A DNA stretch of 64,000 nucleotides from Pseudarthrobacter sp. ATCC 49987 (GCF_009928425.1 NZ_JAABNS010000001.1:2604001-2668000); one strand, 5' to 3'. Positions 27,125 to 36,677 are shown, counted from the stretch's first letter. Translations and numbers: made by a program. The notes: generated from the sequence alone by a model not told the origin.

Positions 27125-28768
27125 ATGACCAACAGTTACGCCCCTTCCCGTCAGCCGGCGCCGAGAAACCCGACGCCTGCCGGGACCCTCACGGATCCCG
27201 TCCGCTACCCCTCGGGGGCGGCAGCTCCGGTCCTGACCAAACGTGCCTTCCTGCTGGTCCTGATGACGCTGCTGGTGCCCGGCAGCGCCCAGATTGTCGC
27301 CGGCAACCGGCGACTGGGCCGGATGGCGTTGCGCGTCACCCTCACGGTCTGGGTGCTGGCCATCCTCGCGGTGTTGCTCCTCCTGGTTTCACGGTCGACG
27401 CTGATCAACCTGTTCACCAGCCCCGTTACGTCGCTGCTGCTGATCATCGGGCTCGTGGCGCTGGCCATCGGCTGGGCGGCCCTCTTCCTCAACACCCTGC
27501 GTCTGATCCGCCCCGTGCTGCTGGCACCCGGCGTGCGCCCCGCCGTCGTCGTTGCCCTGGTGCTCGCGATGGTCCTCGGCAGCGGTTCGCTCGGCTACGC
27601 CGCCTACCTGCTCAACGTCAGCCGCGACGCCATCGGCAACATCTTCTCCACCGGACCCACCATGCAGCCTTCGGAGGGCCGGTACAACTTCCTGATGATG
27701 GGCGGCGACGCCGGGGCCGACCGCACCGGCCGCCGGCCGGACAGCCTCTCGGTTATCAGCGTGGATGCCAAGACCGGCCAGACCGCCATCATCTCGGTGC
27801 CCCGCAACCTCCAGAATGCGCAGTTCAGCGAAGACTCCCCGATGCGCACGATTTATCCTGACGGCTACGACTGCGGCAATGAATGCCTCATTAACGCCAT
27901 CAACACCGAGGTCACCAACGAGCACAAGGACCTGTACCCCGGGGTGGAGGACCCCGGCGCGCAGGCCACGCTGGAGGCCGTGTCGGGATCCCTGGGCATC
28001 AAGGTCCAGGCCTACGTCCTGGTGGACATGGACGGCTTCGCCAAGCTCATTGACGCCATGGGCGGCATCCGGATCAAGGCCGGCGGCTGGGTCCCGATCA
28101 GCGGCGAGACCGTGGACGAAGCCAACGGAATCCACGGAATGCCGCTGGGCTGGATCCCGGCTGGCGAGAACACCCTGGACGGCTACCATGCCCTCTGGTA
28201 CGGCCGCTCGCGCGAATTCGTGGACGACTACGCACGCATCGCACGCCAGCAGTGCGTCCAGCAGGCCATGCTCAAGCAGCTGGACCCGGCAACCCTCCTG
28301 GCCAAGTTCGAGGACATCGCCAAGGCCGGCACCAAGGTGGTCGACTCCAACGTCTCCGCCAGCCAGCTCGGCAGTTTTGTGGACCTGGCCATGAAGGCCA
28401 AGGGCCAGGAATCAAAGCGGCTGACCATCGGACCGCCCGACTTCGACGCCTCCTTCTCGACGGTCCCGGACTTCGACCAGATCCACCAGAAGGTCGACGC
28501 CCTCCTCGGACCCGCTCCCGCGGCGGGCCCCGCCGACGACGGCATCCGCCGGCAGGACGCGGCGCCCGGACCGCTCTCGGCGGCCGGCGGGGTGCCGCTC
28601 GCCCAGCCCGGCACCCAGCCCGCGCCGTCGTCGGACTTCACTCCGGTAACCACCACTCCGGACGGCGAGCCGATCACCGAAGAGATGCTGAACCAGTTCA
28701 AGCTCGACGGCGACGAACAGTCGATCCGCAACCTGGTCGCCACGAACGGCCAGTGCGCGCCGCTCTAG
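27125..28768 (+). CDS. LytR-CpsA-Psr (LCP) family phosphotransferase
   Basis: 547 aa. A cytoplasmic N-terminus is followed by three or four hydrophobic helices (about residues 38-160) and an external LCP domain. LCP hallmarks: NFLMMGGDAGADRTGRRPDSLSVISVD with the Asp/Arg residues that bind lipid pyrophosphate (landmark near residue 190), ISVPRNLQ, and the conserved DGYHALWYGRSREFVDDYARIARQQ region with RSR and DYxRxxRQQ (in part). A Pro/Thr-rich tail follows. These enzymes attach teichoic acids, arabinogalactan or other polymers to peptidoglycan. AAGGA lies 7 bp before the ATG. Corresponds in context to Rv3267. Confidence 0.92.
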   Translation: MTNSYAPSRQPAPRNPTPAGTLTDPVRYPSGAAAPVLTKRAFLLVLMTLLVPGSAQIVAGNRRLGRMALRVTLTVWVLAILAVLLLLVSRSTLINLFTSPVTSLLLIIGLVALAIGWAALFLNTLRLIRPVLLAPGVRPAVVVALVLAMVLGSGSLGYAAYLLNVSRDAIGNIFSTGPTMQPSEGRYNFLMMGGDAGADRTGRRPDSLSVISVDAKTGQTAIISVPRNLQNAQFSEDSPMRTIYPDGYDCGNECLINAINTEVTNEHKDLYPGVEDPGAQATLEAVSGSLGIKVQAYVLVDMDGFAKLIDAMGGIRIKAGGWVPISGETVDEANGIHGMPLGWIPAGENTLDGYHALWYGRSREFVDDYARIARQQCVQQAMLKQLDPATLLAKFEDIAKAGTKVVDSNVSASQLGSFVDLAMKAKGQESKRLTIGPPDFDASFSTVPDFDQIHQKVDALLGPAPAAGPADDGIRRQDAAPGPLSAAGGVPLAQPGTQPAPSSDFTPVTTTPDGEPITEEMLNQFKLDGDEQSIRNLVATNGQCAPL

Positions 28769-28816
28769 CAGTTATTCCGTAAACAGGATTCCACAATAGA
28801 CAGGGACACCCCGGCA

Positions 28817-30109
28817 GTGTATGAACTCGAAAATGTCCTCCGGCCCTATGCCTGGGGCTCCACAACAGCCATTGCCGGGCTCCTCGGCAGGGCAGCATCC
28901 GGCGGCCCGGAAGCGGAGCTGTGGATCGGCGCGCACCCGGACTCCCCGTCCGTGGCGCTCAGCCCGGCCGGTGCCGGGTCGGCTGGCGCCCACGCTGCGG
29001 TGGCGGACGACGGCGGACGCCTGGCCCTGGACGCGCTGATCGCGGAGGATCCGGAGCACCACCTGGGCAGTGACAGTGTGGCCGAGTTCGGCCCCCGGCT
29101 CCCGTTCCTGCTCAAGGTCCTGGCTGCCGACAGCCCCCTGTCCCTCCAGGTGCACCCGACGCTCGAGCAGGCCCGCGCGGGGTTCGCCCGCGAGGAGGCC
29201 GCCGGCGTCGACCGCGCCGCTGCGGAACGCAATTACAAGGACGACAACCACAAGCCGGAGATGATCCTCGCGCTGACACCGTTCGAGGCGCTGTGCGGCT
29301 TCAAACCGGCGGCGGACGCCCGCGCCGTCTTCGAGCGGCTCGTGGCGGATTTTGAGCTGGCCGGCCTCGAACTCCCGCCGCTTGTTCCGCTGCTGCTGCA
29401 GGATTTGGCACAGCCGGACGAACACTCGGCCCTGCGTTCGGCCTTCGAACGGCTGATCGCCGGTGGCGGGGAGGTGGCTGAGGCGACGGCCGCGATTGAG
29501 TCAGCCCTCATCTCCGGCGCCCCGACCGCCCCTTACCAGGCGGAGCTGTCCACCGTTGTCACCCTCAACGCGCAGTACCCGGGAGATCCCGGCGTGCTGA
29601 TTTCGCTGCTGCTCAACCGGATCTCGCTGGCACCGGGCGAGGCTGTCTATTTGCCGGCCGGCAACGTCCACGCCTACCTGCACGGCCTCGGCATCGAGAT
29701 CATGGCTTCCTCGGACAACGTGCTGCGCGGCGGACTGACCCCGAAGTTCGTCGATGTCCCCGAGCTCCTCCGGACCATCTCCTTTGAGTCGGCCGGCGTG
29801 CCGATGCTGAGCCCCGAGACCACCATGCTGGGACAGGAGGTCTTCCGGCCGCCGTTCCGCGAGTTCCAGCTGCAGCGCATCGTGTTGGAGCCCGGCGCGG
29901 AGCCCGTCCCGCTGGCGCAGTCAGGAGCCGCAGTCATCATCGTGGTGTCCGGATCCGTGCTCCTTGACTCCCCCAAGGGCGAGCTGCGGCTGGAGCGCGG
30001 CTCAAGCGCGTTCCTGCCCGCGGCCGAGGCCCCGGTCAATGCGCACGCCGCGTCCGGCGCCACCGGGCCCGCCCTGGCCTTTGCCGTCACCACCGCCCTG
30101 GAAACCTGA
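28817..30109 (+). CDS. manA: mannose-6-phosphate isomerase, class I
   Basis: 430 aa. Interconverts fructose-6-P and mannose-6-P, feeding GDP-mannose and protein mannosylation. Motifs: YELENVLRPYAWGSTTAIAGLLG at the N-terminus (in part), PLSLQVHPT (Zn ligands), NYKDDNHKPEM and LPAGNVHAYLHGLGIEIMASSDN with the active-site region (in part). The GTG start at 28817 gives the correct N-terminus; an upstream AGGGA is weakly placed. The downstream FemX-like gene starts 4 bp after the stop, so the two are co-transcribed. In other actinobacteria manA stays with phosphomannomutase; that partner is not in this window. Confidence 0.95.
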   Translation: MYELENVLRPYAWGSTTAIAGLLGRAASGGPEAELWIGAHPDSPSVALSPAGAGSAGAHAAVADDGGRLALDALIAEDPEHHLGSDSVAEFGPRLPFLLKVLAADSPLSLQVHPTLEQARAGFAREEAAGVDRAAAERNYKDDNHKPEMILALTPFEALCGFKPAADARAVFERLVADFELAGLELPPLVPLLLQDLAQPDEHSALRSAFERLIAGGGEVAEATAAIESALISGAPTAPYQAELSTVVTLNAQYPGDPGVLISLLLNRISLAPGEAVYLPAGNVHAYLHGLGIEIMASSDNVLRGGLTPKFVDVPELLRTISFESAGVPMLSPETTMLGQEVFRPPFREFQLQRIVLEPGAEPVPLAQSGAAVIIVVSGSVLLDSPKGELRLERGSSAFLPAAEAPVNAHAASGATGPALAFAVTTALET

Positions 30110-30113
30110 GCCC

Positions 30114-31094
30114 GTGGACCACTTCCTGCAAAGCCCCGCCTGGGCCGATTTCCAGCGCAGCCTCGGCCGGACCGTGCACCGACGCTCCGGCCCCGGCTGG
30201 AGTTTCCTGGCCATCGAGGAAAGCAAACCGGCCGGGAAACTCCTCTACGCACCCTATGGCCCGGTCGCCGCATCCCTTGTCGCGTTCGACGCCGCCCTGG
30301 CGGCGCTGACGGACCTGGCCCGCAGTTGCGGGGCCGTGTTCGTCCGGATTGAACCGGTCGACGCCGGCTTCACAGCCGCCGACGCCGACGCTGTCCTGCG
30401 CACGCGCGGCCTCCGGCGCGCCCCGGCCAAGCAGCAGCCGGACCTGAGCTGGATCGTGGACCTGGACCGGGAGTTCAAGGACGTCCTCGCGGACATGAAA
30501 CCGGCGAACCGCAACCTGTACCGGAACATCCACAAGAAGGGCGTGACGTTCCGCTCCAGCCAGGACCCGGAGGAGATCTCCATCCTGCTGGGGTTCCTGC
30601 ATCTGACGGCGGCGCGCAATGGCTTCAAGCCGCAGAGCGACGACTACCTCACCCAGGTGGCCCGCTCACTGATGCCGGCCGGGGCTGCCACGCTCTTCAT
30701 TGCCGAACTCGAGGGCGCGCCGATCGCGGCTGCCCTGGCCTACGACTCCGCGGACACACGGACCTATGCCCACGCCGCGCTCGATGACGCGCACCGGAAG
30801 CTCAGTGCCGGGATTCCGCTGCTGGTCACGCTGATGGCAGATGCCAGGGACCGGGGCCTGAAGCATGTGGATCTCTGGGGGGTGGCACCTGCGGACCAGC
30901 CGGACCACAAGTGGGCGGGTTTCACGGCCTTCAAGAAGTCCTTCGGCGGCCGCGAAGTCGCGTACCCCGGAACCTGGGACCTCCCGGTGCGGACCTTGCG
31001 CTACGGCGCCTACCAGCTGGCCCGGAAGTGCGCTCAGGCTGCGCGCAGGGGCATCACCTCGGCGCGCAGGCTCTCCGCGGCGCTCCGCCGCTAG
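30114..31094 (+). CDS. FemX/FemAB-like peptidoglycan bridge aminoacyltransferase
   Basis: 326 aa from the GTG at 30114 (VDHFLQSPAWADFQRSLG). The protein has the paired GNAT fold of the FemABX family: LYAPYGPVAA, the PDLSWIVDLDR segment, MKPANRNLYRNIHKKGV, and the second domain with AALAYDSADTRTYAHAAL and DLWGVAPADQPDHKWAGF. These enzymes add amino acids from aminoacyl-tRNA to the lipid II stem peptide to build interpeptide bridges, which fits the A3-type peptidoglycan of Micrococcaceae. The added amino acid cannot be read from the sequence. It closely follows manA; repeats fill the space after it. Confidence 0.9.
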   Translation: MDHFLQSPAWADFQRSLGRTVHRRSGPGWSFLAIEESKPAGKLLYAPYGPVAASLVAFDAALAALTDLARSCGAVFVRIEPVDAGFTAADADAVLRTRGLRRAPAKQQPDLSWIVDLDREFKDVLADMKPANRNLYRNIHKKGVTFRSSQDPEEISILLGFLHLTAARNGFKPQSDDYLTQVARSLMPAGAATLFIAELEGAPIAAALAYDSADTRTYAHAALDDAHRKLSAGIPLLVTLMADARDRGLKHVDLWGVAPADQPDHKWAGFTAFKKSFGGREVAYPGTWDLPVRTLRYGAYQLARKCAQAARRGITSARRLSAALRR

Positions 31095-31101
31095 CCCGCA
31101 G

Positions 31102-31177
31102 CCCCGGCTGGGCCCACCCTCCCCGGCTGGGCCTACCCTCCCCGGCTGGGCCTACCCTCCCCGGCTGGGCCTACCCT
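31102..31177. repeat. four tandem 19-bp repeats
   Basis: Units start at 31102, 31121, 31140 and 31159 and read CCCCGGCTGGGCCYACCCT; only the first differs by one base. They begin 8 bp after the FemX-like stop codon. Confidence 0.9.
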
Positions 31178-31180
31178 CCC

Positions 31181-31267
31181 CCACTGGGCATGCCCCCCGT
31201 CAGCCCTGGCGGGTGGACATAAACCCACTCTGTCCATTCCTGGGCCCGGCCACCGGGCATGTCCCCC
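31181..31267. repeat. 87-bp direct repeat, copy A
   Basis: Copy A matches 31337-31423 at 82 of 87 positions with no gaps and includes a 51-bp perfectly identical core (31198-31248). It ends in the motif GGGCATGTCC. It is part of the non-coding 369-bp stretch 31095-31463. Confidence 0.9.
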
Positions 31268-31336
31268 GGGCAGCAGCACTAACCTGGGCCTCAGCACTGA
31301 GCATGTCCCGCACGTGCAGGATCAACCTGGGTCTGA

Positions 31337-31423
31337 CCGCTGGACATGCCCCGCGTCAGCCCTGGCGGGTGGACATAAACCCACTCTGTCCATTCCTGGG
31401 CCCGACCACTGGGCATGTCCCCC
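31337..31423. repeat. 87-bp direct repeat, copy B, with inverted ends
   Basis: Copy B is offset 156 bp from copy A. Its ends are inverted relative to each other: GGACATGCCC at 31342-31351 and GGGCATGTCC at 31411-31420. An inner TGGACA/TGTCCA pair can also form a stem. The layout resembles a small fold-back or REP-like element. Confidence 0.85.
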
Positions 31424-31444
31424 CTTGGGGTGGGCTTGGGGCGA

Positions 31445-31464
31445 GCCCGACCACTGGGCATGTC
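31445..31464. repeat. 20-bp partial repeat running into the galE stop codon
   Basis: This 20-mer is identical to 31400-31419 in copy B. Its last base is the first base of the galE stop triplet on the plus strand (31464-31466), so the repeat array abuts the gene exactly. Confidence 0.85.
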
Positions 31465-32438
31465 TAGAGGGCCGCGGAGGCAGCTTTCTTCTGCGCCTCG
31501 TAGGCGCTGGCGACCATGTCCTCGACGGAGTGCCGCATCTTCCAGTCCAGGTCGCGGGCGGCAAGGGTGCCGTCGGCCACGATCCGGTCCGGGTCACCGG
31601 CCCGGCGGGGTCCGATCTCGGGCTCGAAGTCGATGCCGGTGACCTTGGCCATGGCCGTCATGATCTGCCGTACGGAGAGGCCGTCGCCGGACCCGAGGTT
31701 GTAGACGCGTTCCAGCGGCTTGCCGGCGGCGAGGGCCTGGGCTGCCGAAACGTGCGAGGTCGCCAGGTCGGCCACATGGACGTAGTCGCGCACGCAGGTG
31801 CCGTCTGCGGTGTTGTAGTCGGTGCCGTTGATGCGGGGCGTCTTGCCTGCAGTCAATGCGCGGAGCACGATCGGAAAGAGATTGTGCGGGCTTGTGTCGT
31901 AGAGCTCGGGCGAGCCCGAGCCGACGACGTTGAAGTAGCGCAGCGAGGTGTGCTTCAGCCCCCGTGCCGTCCCCTGGTCACGGATCAGCCATTCGCCGAT
32001 CAGTTTGCTTTCCCCGTAAGGGGATTCCGGCTGCGTCGGGGTCTCCTCGGTGACGATGTCCCCGGTGGGGGTTCCGTAGGTTGCGGCCGAGGAGGAGAAG
32101 ACCAGCTTGTCCACCTCGGCGAGCTCCATCGCCTTCAGCAGTTCCGCCGTCCCGGTGACGTTCTGCTCATATGTCAGCAGCGGCTCCTGCACGGAGACGC
32201 CGGCGTACTTGAAGCCCGCGAGGTGGATGACGCCGGTCACGCCGTGGTCCAGCATGGTGCGGGCCACGAGCTCGGAGTCGAGGATGGTGCCGTGCACGAA
32301 GGGCACGTCCTCCGGGACGAACTCGCGGTGCCCGCTGGAGAGCGAGTCAATCACCACCGCCTGGATCCCGGCCCCGCGCAAAGCGGAGACCACGTGTGAA
32401 CCGATATATCCTGCGCCACCTGTTACGAGCCATGTCAT
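31464..32438 (-). CDS. galE: UDP-glucose 4-epimerase
   Basis: 324 aa SDR-type enzyme interconverting UDP-glucose and UDP-galactose. Motifs: the N-terminal NAD-binding VTGGAGYIGSHVVSAL, SSSAATYGTP with the catalytic Ser/Thr, and the YGESKLIGEW motif with the YxxxK pair; SLRYFNVVGS follows. Length is typical of actinobacterial GalE. A TAGGGT hexamer 6 bp before the ATG (32445-32450) implies leaderless transcription. The 3' end lies against a repeat array. galK and an aldose epimerase are 25 kb away, so the galactose genes are dispersed. Confidence 0.94.
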   Translation of the reverse strand: MTWLVTGGAGYIGSHVVSALRGAGIQAVVIDSLSSGHREFVPEDVPFVHGTILDSELVARTMLDHGVTGVIHLAGFKYAGVSVQEPLLTYEQNVTGTAELLKAMELAEVDKLVFSSSAATYGTPTGDIVTEETPTQPESPYGESKLIGEWLIRDQGTARGLKHTSLRYFNVVGSGSPELYDTSPHNLFPIVLRALTAGKTPRINGTDYNTADGTCVRDYVHVADLATSHVSAAQALAAGKPLERVYNLGSGDGLSVRQIMTAMAKVTGIDFEPEIGPRRAGDPDRIVADGTLAARDLDWKMRHSVEDMVASAYEAQKKAASAAL

Positions 32439-32444
32439 GGTTCC

Positions 32445-32450
32445 ACCCTA
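32445..32450 (-). promoter_or_regulatory. -10 element of galE (leaderless)
   Basis: TAGGGT on the minus strand, 6 bp before the ATG at 32438; no Shine-Dalgarno sequence. Confidence 0.5.
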
Positions 32451-32553
32451 CCTAATGCCGCCCCGCCGCCCGGAAACCGCCGCCCGGAAACGGCGGATCC
32501 CGGGGCGCGATTCGCGCCCCGGGATCCGGGTGTTCTGGCTGGTGCGGCAGGCG

Positions 32554-33591
32554 TTAGCTCTTGCGCGCGTAGCCTTCCCACTTGCTGGCCTGGTGCTCGC
32601 CATCAACAAAGCGGATGGTCCCGGACTTGGAGCGCATCACGATGGACTGGGTGAGGACCTTGTCCTTGGAGTAACGCACGCCCTTGAGCAGGTCACCGTC
32701 GGTGATACCCGTGGCCGCGAAGTAGCAGTTGTCGCTGGAGACGAGGTCGTTGGTCGACAGCACCCGGTCGAGGTCGTGGCCGGCGTCGATCGCCTTCTGC
32801 TTCTCGTCATCGCTCGTGGGCCACAGCCGGCCCTGGATGACGCCGCCGAGGGACTTGATGGCGCAAGCCGATACGATGCCTTCCGGCGTTCCGCCGATAC
32901 CCATCAGGGCATCGACACCCGTCCCGGCGCGTGCGGCAGCGATGGCGCCGGCGACGTCGCCGTCCATGATGAACTTGGTTCGGGCACCGGCCTCGCGGAT
33001 CTCCTCCACGAGCCCACGGTGCCGGTCCCGGTCCAGGATCATGACGTTGAGCTGGTTGACCTTGACACCCTTGGCCTTGGCGATCAGGTGCAGGTTCTGT
33101 TTGACGGGCAGGCGCAGGTCCACCATGTCGGCGGCTTCCGGGCCGGTCACGAGCTTCTCCATGTAGAACACCGCGGAGGGGTCGAACATGGAGCCCCGCT
33201 CGGCGACGGCCAGGACGGCGAGGGCGTTGTTGATGCCGAGGGCGGCCAGGCGGGTTCCGTCAATGGGGTCGACGGCGACGTCGCACTCGGGGCCGGTGCC
33301 GTCACCGACGTTTTCGCCGTTGAAGAGCATCGGGGCTTCGTCCTTCTCGCCCTCGCCGATCACCACCACACCATTGAAGTGAACGGTCTGGAGGAAGGAG
33401 CGCATGGCGTCGACGGCGGCGCCGTCGGCCTTGTTCTTGTCCCCGAACCCCACCCAGTGGCCGCCGGCGATGGCGGCGGCTTCGGTGACGCGGACCAGTT
33501 CCAGAGCAAGGTTGCGGTCCGGCTCGTCGATGCCGACGGCAAGAGACGGGGAGAGCGTGGAGTACTTCTGGGTCATTGGCGCTGGTGTCAC
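32554..33591 (-). CDS. glpX: class II fructose-1,6-bisphosphatase
   Basis: 345 aa GlpX-type enzyme: dephosphorylates fructose-1,6-bisphosphate in gluconeogenesis. Motifs: GDKNKADGAAVDAMR, VVIGEGEKDEAPMLFNGE (metal-binding Glu/Asp), DPIDGTRLAALG, MIGGTPEGI-like segment GIGGTPEGIVSACAIK. Actinobacteria use GlpX as their main FBPase. The GTG at 33591 has AAGAGG 5 bp upstream; an ATG five codons in is the alternative. It is divergent from the DUF4245 gene, an arrangement shared with Rv1099c/Rv1100. Confidence 0.95.
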   Translation of the reverse strand: MTPAPMTQKYSTLSPSLAVGIDEPDRNLALELVRVTEAAAIAGGHWVGFGDKNKADGAAVDAMRSFLQTVHFNGVVVIGEGEKDEAPMLFNGENVGDGTGPECDVAVDPIDGTRLAALGINNALAVLAVAERGSMFDPSAVFYMEKLVTGPEAADMVDLRLPVKQNLHLIAKAKGVKVNQLNVMILDRDRHRGLVEEIREAGARTKFIMDGDVAGAIAAARAGTGVDALMGIGGTPEGIVSACAIKSLGGVIQGRLWPTSDDEKQKAIDAGHDLDRVLSTNDLVSSDNCYFAATGITDGDLLKGVRYSKDKVLTQSIVMRSKSGTIRFVDGEHQASKWEGYARKS

Positions 33592-33801
33592 GTGAACCTC
33601 TTCTTCGAGTGGCGATCATTGAAGCCGTACGGACAGGATCGATCCGTCGCGGTGATTCGTTTGTTTGTGATCTCGTCTGTTACTGATCATAGTCGCGGCG
33701 GAAAGCCGCGTCTTGGAATGACCAATCCGTGAACGCCCGCCTGTCGGGCCGCCCGGCACTGCCGAATGTGAGATCGGCCGGGAATGGGCGACTATAGAGG
33801 G

Positions 33802-34530
33802 GTGAGTGAATTGCAGGAAACGCCCCCCTCAGCCCCCGCTTCCCCTGCCGGCACCGCCGGCCCGGAAGCGCATGGCGCGGATGGCCAGCCGCCCGTCAAG
33901 CCCGTCCTGACCGCGGGAGCGGCGAAGCGCGCGAACGCCTCGGTAATCGGCATGATCATTGCGCTGGTCGTGAGCATCGCGGCCTTCCTGCCGATCGTCC
34001 TGATGAACCCGTCGCCCAAAACCGACGGCTACCGGCCCAACATCGACGTCAGCGCTGTGGCGCGCAACGCGGCCGGTGTGGCGGGATTCACACCCGCGGC
34101 CCCGGAAACCGGCGACACATTCCGCGCAAATTACGCCCGCTGGGAATCCGGCGCGGGCAGCGGCGTCCCGACGTGGGAGGTGGGCTACCTCACCCCCAAG
34201 GAGTCCTTCATCGCCCTGGTGCAGGCCCGGCAGTCCAATCCCACGTGGCTCCTGCAGCAGGTGAAGAGCGCACCCGTGACCGGCACCCGCAGCGCCGGAG
34301 GACGCGACTGGGAACTCCGTGACACGGGCAAGGGCGAGAAGAGCATGGTGCTTGCCGACGCCGGCGGCACCACCGTTATCCTGACCGGATCCGCGCAGCT
34401 TGACGAATTCGCGCTGCTGGCAGCCGCTGTGGTGAAGTCCCTTGAGGGCACGTCCGGTGCGGCCGGCGGCGCGTCACCCGGGAGCACCGCGGAAGCCACC
34501 GTTTCGCCCTCCGCCGTCCCTTCGTCGTAA
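33802..34530 (+). CDS. DUF4245 family membrane-anchored protein
   Basis: About 242 aa. Disordered N-terminus, one signal-anchor helix (VIGMIIALVVSIAAFLPIVL) and an external domain beginning NPSPKTDGYRPNIDVSAVAR, with WEVGYLTPKESFIALVQA typical of DUF4245. Function unknown; conserved next to glpX. The start is uncertain: the GTG at 33802 lies 6 bp after GACTAT, a plausible -10 for a leaderless message, while an ATG at 33784 would add six residues. The carbonic anhydrase gene starts 9 bp after the stop, so the two are co-transcribed. Confidence 0.82.
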   Translation: MSELQETPPSAPASPAGTAGPEAHGADGQPPVKPVLTAGAAKRANASVIGMIIALVVSIAAFLPIVLMNPSPKTDGYRPNIDVSAVARNAAGVAGFTPAAPETGDTFRANYARWESGAGSGVPTWEVGYLTPKESFIALVQARQSNPTWLLQQVKSAPVTGTRSAGGRDWELRDTGKGEKSMVLADAGGTTVILTGSAQLDEFALLAAAVVKSLEGTSGAAGGASPGSTAEATVSPSAVPSS

Positions 34531-34539
34531 GGTAAGGCC

Positions 34540-35154
34540 GTGGCCACCTATCTCACCCCCGCCCTTGCCTGGCGCCGCCTCCGCGAAGGCAACGCGCGTT
34601 TCGTTTCAGGCAATTCTTCCCATCCCAACCAGGATGCGTCCCGGCGTTCCTCCCTCGTGGAGAACCAGCACCCCTTTGCGGTAATCTTCGGCTGCTCGGA
34701 TTCCCGGCTGGCCGCTGAAATCATCTTCGACCTCGGCCTTGGCGATGCATTCGTGGTCCGCACCGCAGGCCATGTGATCGACGACGCCGTCCTCGGCTCG
34801 CTCGAATACAGCGTCAGCGTCCTGTCGGTGCCGCTGATCGTCGTCCTCGGGCATGACAGCTGCGGCGCGGTCACGGCCACCAAGAACGCCATGGAGACCG
34901 GGCTGATGCCCGTGGGCTTCATGCGCAGCCTCGTCGAGCGCATCACCCCGTCGGTGCTGACCTCGCTGCGCAACAACCAGAACGACATCAACGACATGGT
35001 GGTCGAGAACGTCAAACAGACGTCGCAGCGGCTCGTGGACAGCTCGCGGGTCATTTCCGAGGCAGTTGAAGGCGGCCGGGCCGCGGTAATCGGCCTTGCC
35101 TACAGCCTGTCCGATGGCAGGGCCGACCTCGTTTCCGGAATCGGCGAGCTCTGA
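34540..35154 (+). CDS. beta-class carbonic anhydrase
   Basis: 204 aa. Interconverts CO2 and bicarbonate. Zinc ligands and active site of the beta class are visible: FGCSDSRLAAE (Cys, Asp-Arg dyad), then VLGHDSCGAV (His, Cys). AGHVID between them matches the family. The GTG start at 34540 has AAGG upstream. It follows DUF4245 by 9 bp. Bicarbonate made here could serve PurK and carboxylases, but that is inference. Confidence 0.93.
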   Translation: MATYLTPALAWRRLREGNARFVSGNSSHPNQDASRRSSLVENQHPFAVIFGCSDSRLAAEIIFDLGLGDAFVVRTAGHVIDDAVLGSLEYSVSVLSVPLIVVLGHDSCGAVTATKNAMETGLMPVGFMRSLVERITPSVLTSLRNNQNDINDMVVENVKQTSQRLVDSSRVISEAVEGGRAAVIGLAYSLSDGRADLVSGIGEL

Positions 35155-35228
35155 GTTCCCGCCGCAGCACTCCTGCCGCCTCCGGGTAGCAAGCACTTCA
35201 CGGTTTTCGATGGAACGCCTCCGCCCAA

Positions 35229-35234
35229 TAAGCT
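35229..35234 (+). promoter_or_regulatory. -10 element of fumC (leaderless)
   Basis: TAAGCT lies 6 bp before the ATG at 35241; no Shine-Dalgarno sequence is seen. Confidence 0.5.
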
Positions 35235-35240
35235 AGCCCC

Positions 35241-36677
35241 ATGACTTCCACAGAAGAGTTGAACACCGAAGAGTTCCGCATTGAACACGACACGATGGGC
35301 GAAGTCCGCGTCCCCGTGAACGCCCTGTACCGTGCCCAGACACAGCGTGCCGTCGAAAACTTCCCGATCTCCGGCAAGACCCTCGAGCGCGCCCACATCG
35401 AAGCCCTCGCCCGCGTCAAGAAGGCCGCAGCGCAGGCCAACGCCGAACTCGGAGTGCTCGACGGCGAGCTCGCCCAGGCGATCGCGGACGCTGCCGATGA
35501 GGTCGCCACCGGAAAGTACGACGGCGACTTCCCGATCGACGTCTTCCAGACCGGCTCGGGCACTTCCTCCAACATGAACACCAACGAGGTGCTTGCCGAA
35601 CTGGCCACCCGCGCGCTCAAGGCCGCCGGCAGCGACAAGGTGGTCCACCCCAACGACCACGTCAACGCCTCACAGTCCTCCAACGACGTCTTCCCCACCT
35701 CGGTCCACGTGGCTGCCACGTCCGCACTGATCAACGACCTGATCCCGGCACTGGGCTACCTCGCGGAGTCCCTGGAGCGTAAGGCCGTCGAGTTCAAGGA
35801 CGTCGTGAAGTCCGGCCGCACCCACCTCATGGACGCCACGCCGGTGACGCTGGGCCAGGAGTTCGGCGGCTACGCCGCGCAGGTCCGCTACGGCGTCGAG
35901 CGCATCAATGCCTCCCTCCCCCGCGTCGCTGAGGTTCCGCTCGGCGGCACCGCCGTCGGCACCGGCATCAACACCCCCGCCGGCTTCCCGGAGCGCGTCA
36001 TCGAACTGCTGGCCGCCGACACCGGGCTGCCGCTGACCGAGGCCCGCGACCACTTCGAGGCGCAGGCCAACCGAGACGGCCTGATCGAGGCGTCCAGCCA
36101 GCTGCGCAACATCGCGATCTCCTTCATGAAGATCAACAACGACCTTCGCTGGATGGGCTCCGGCCCCAACACCGGCCTCGGCGAAATCTCGATCCCGGAC
36201 CTGCAGCCGGGCTCCTCGATCATGCCCGGCAAGGTCAACCCGGTGATCTGCGAGGCCTCCATCATGGTCTGCGCCCAGGTCATCGGCAACGACACCGCCA
36301 TCGCCTGGTCCGGCACCAACGGCGCCTTCGAGCTCAACGTCGGCATCCCCGTGATGGCCGCCAACCTGCTCGAGTCCGTGCGCCTGCTGGCCAACACCAG
36401 CCGCGTCATGGCGGACAAGATGATCGACGGCATCACCGCCAACGTCGAGCGCGCCCGCTTCCTGGCCGAGGCTTCGCCGTCGATCGTCACGCCGCTGAAC
36501 AAGTTCATCGGTTACGAGAACGCCGCGAAGATCGCGAAGAAGTCCGTGGCCGAGGGCCTGACCATCCGCGAAACTGTGGTGGCGATGGGCTTCCTGGAGC
36601 GCGGCGAACTGACCGAGGAGCAGCTGGACACCGCCCTGGACGTTATGTCCATGACCCGTCCGCCGCACAAGGCCTAG
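35241..36677 (+). CDS. fumC: class II fumarate hydratase
   Basis: 478 aa. Converts fumarate to malate in the TCA cycle. Motifs: [53 protein letters not shown] and the superfamily signature [12 protein letters not shown]. Residue [10 protein letters not shown] and a normal C-terminus indicate an intact enzyme. A TAAGCT -10 six bases before the ATG points to a leaderless transcript. A very strong hairpin follows at 36719-36761. The glpX-DUF4245-fumC neighbourhood is conserved in actinobacteria. Confidence 0.97.
   Translation: MTSTEELNTEEFRIEHDTMGEVRVPVNALYRAQTQRAVENFPISGKTLERAHIEALARVKKAAAQANAELGVLDGELAQAIADAADEVATGKYDGDFPIDVFQTGSGTSSNMNTNEVLAELATRALKAAGSDKVVHPNDHVNASQSSNDVFPTSVHVAATSALINDLIPALGYLAESLERKAVEFKDVVKSGRTHLMDATPVTLGQEFGGYAAQVRYGVERINASLPRVAEVPLGGTAVGTGINTPAGFPERVIELLAADTGLPLTEARDHFEAQANRDGLIEASSQLRNIAISFMKINNDLRWMGSGPNTGLGEISIPDLQPGSSIMPGKVNPVICEASIMVCAQVIGNDTAIAWSGTNGAFELNVGIPVMAANLLESVRLLANTSRVMADKMIDGITANVERARFLAEASPSIVTPLNKFIGYENAAKIAKKSVAEGLTIRETVVAMGFLERGELTEEQLDTALDVMSMTRPPHKA

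Noticed and set aside
31102..31464. CRISPR array in the repeat cluster after the FemX-like gene
   Set aside because: Repeats are adjacent or 156 bp apart with no regular unique spacers and no cas genes nearby.
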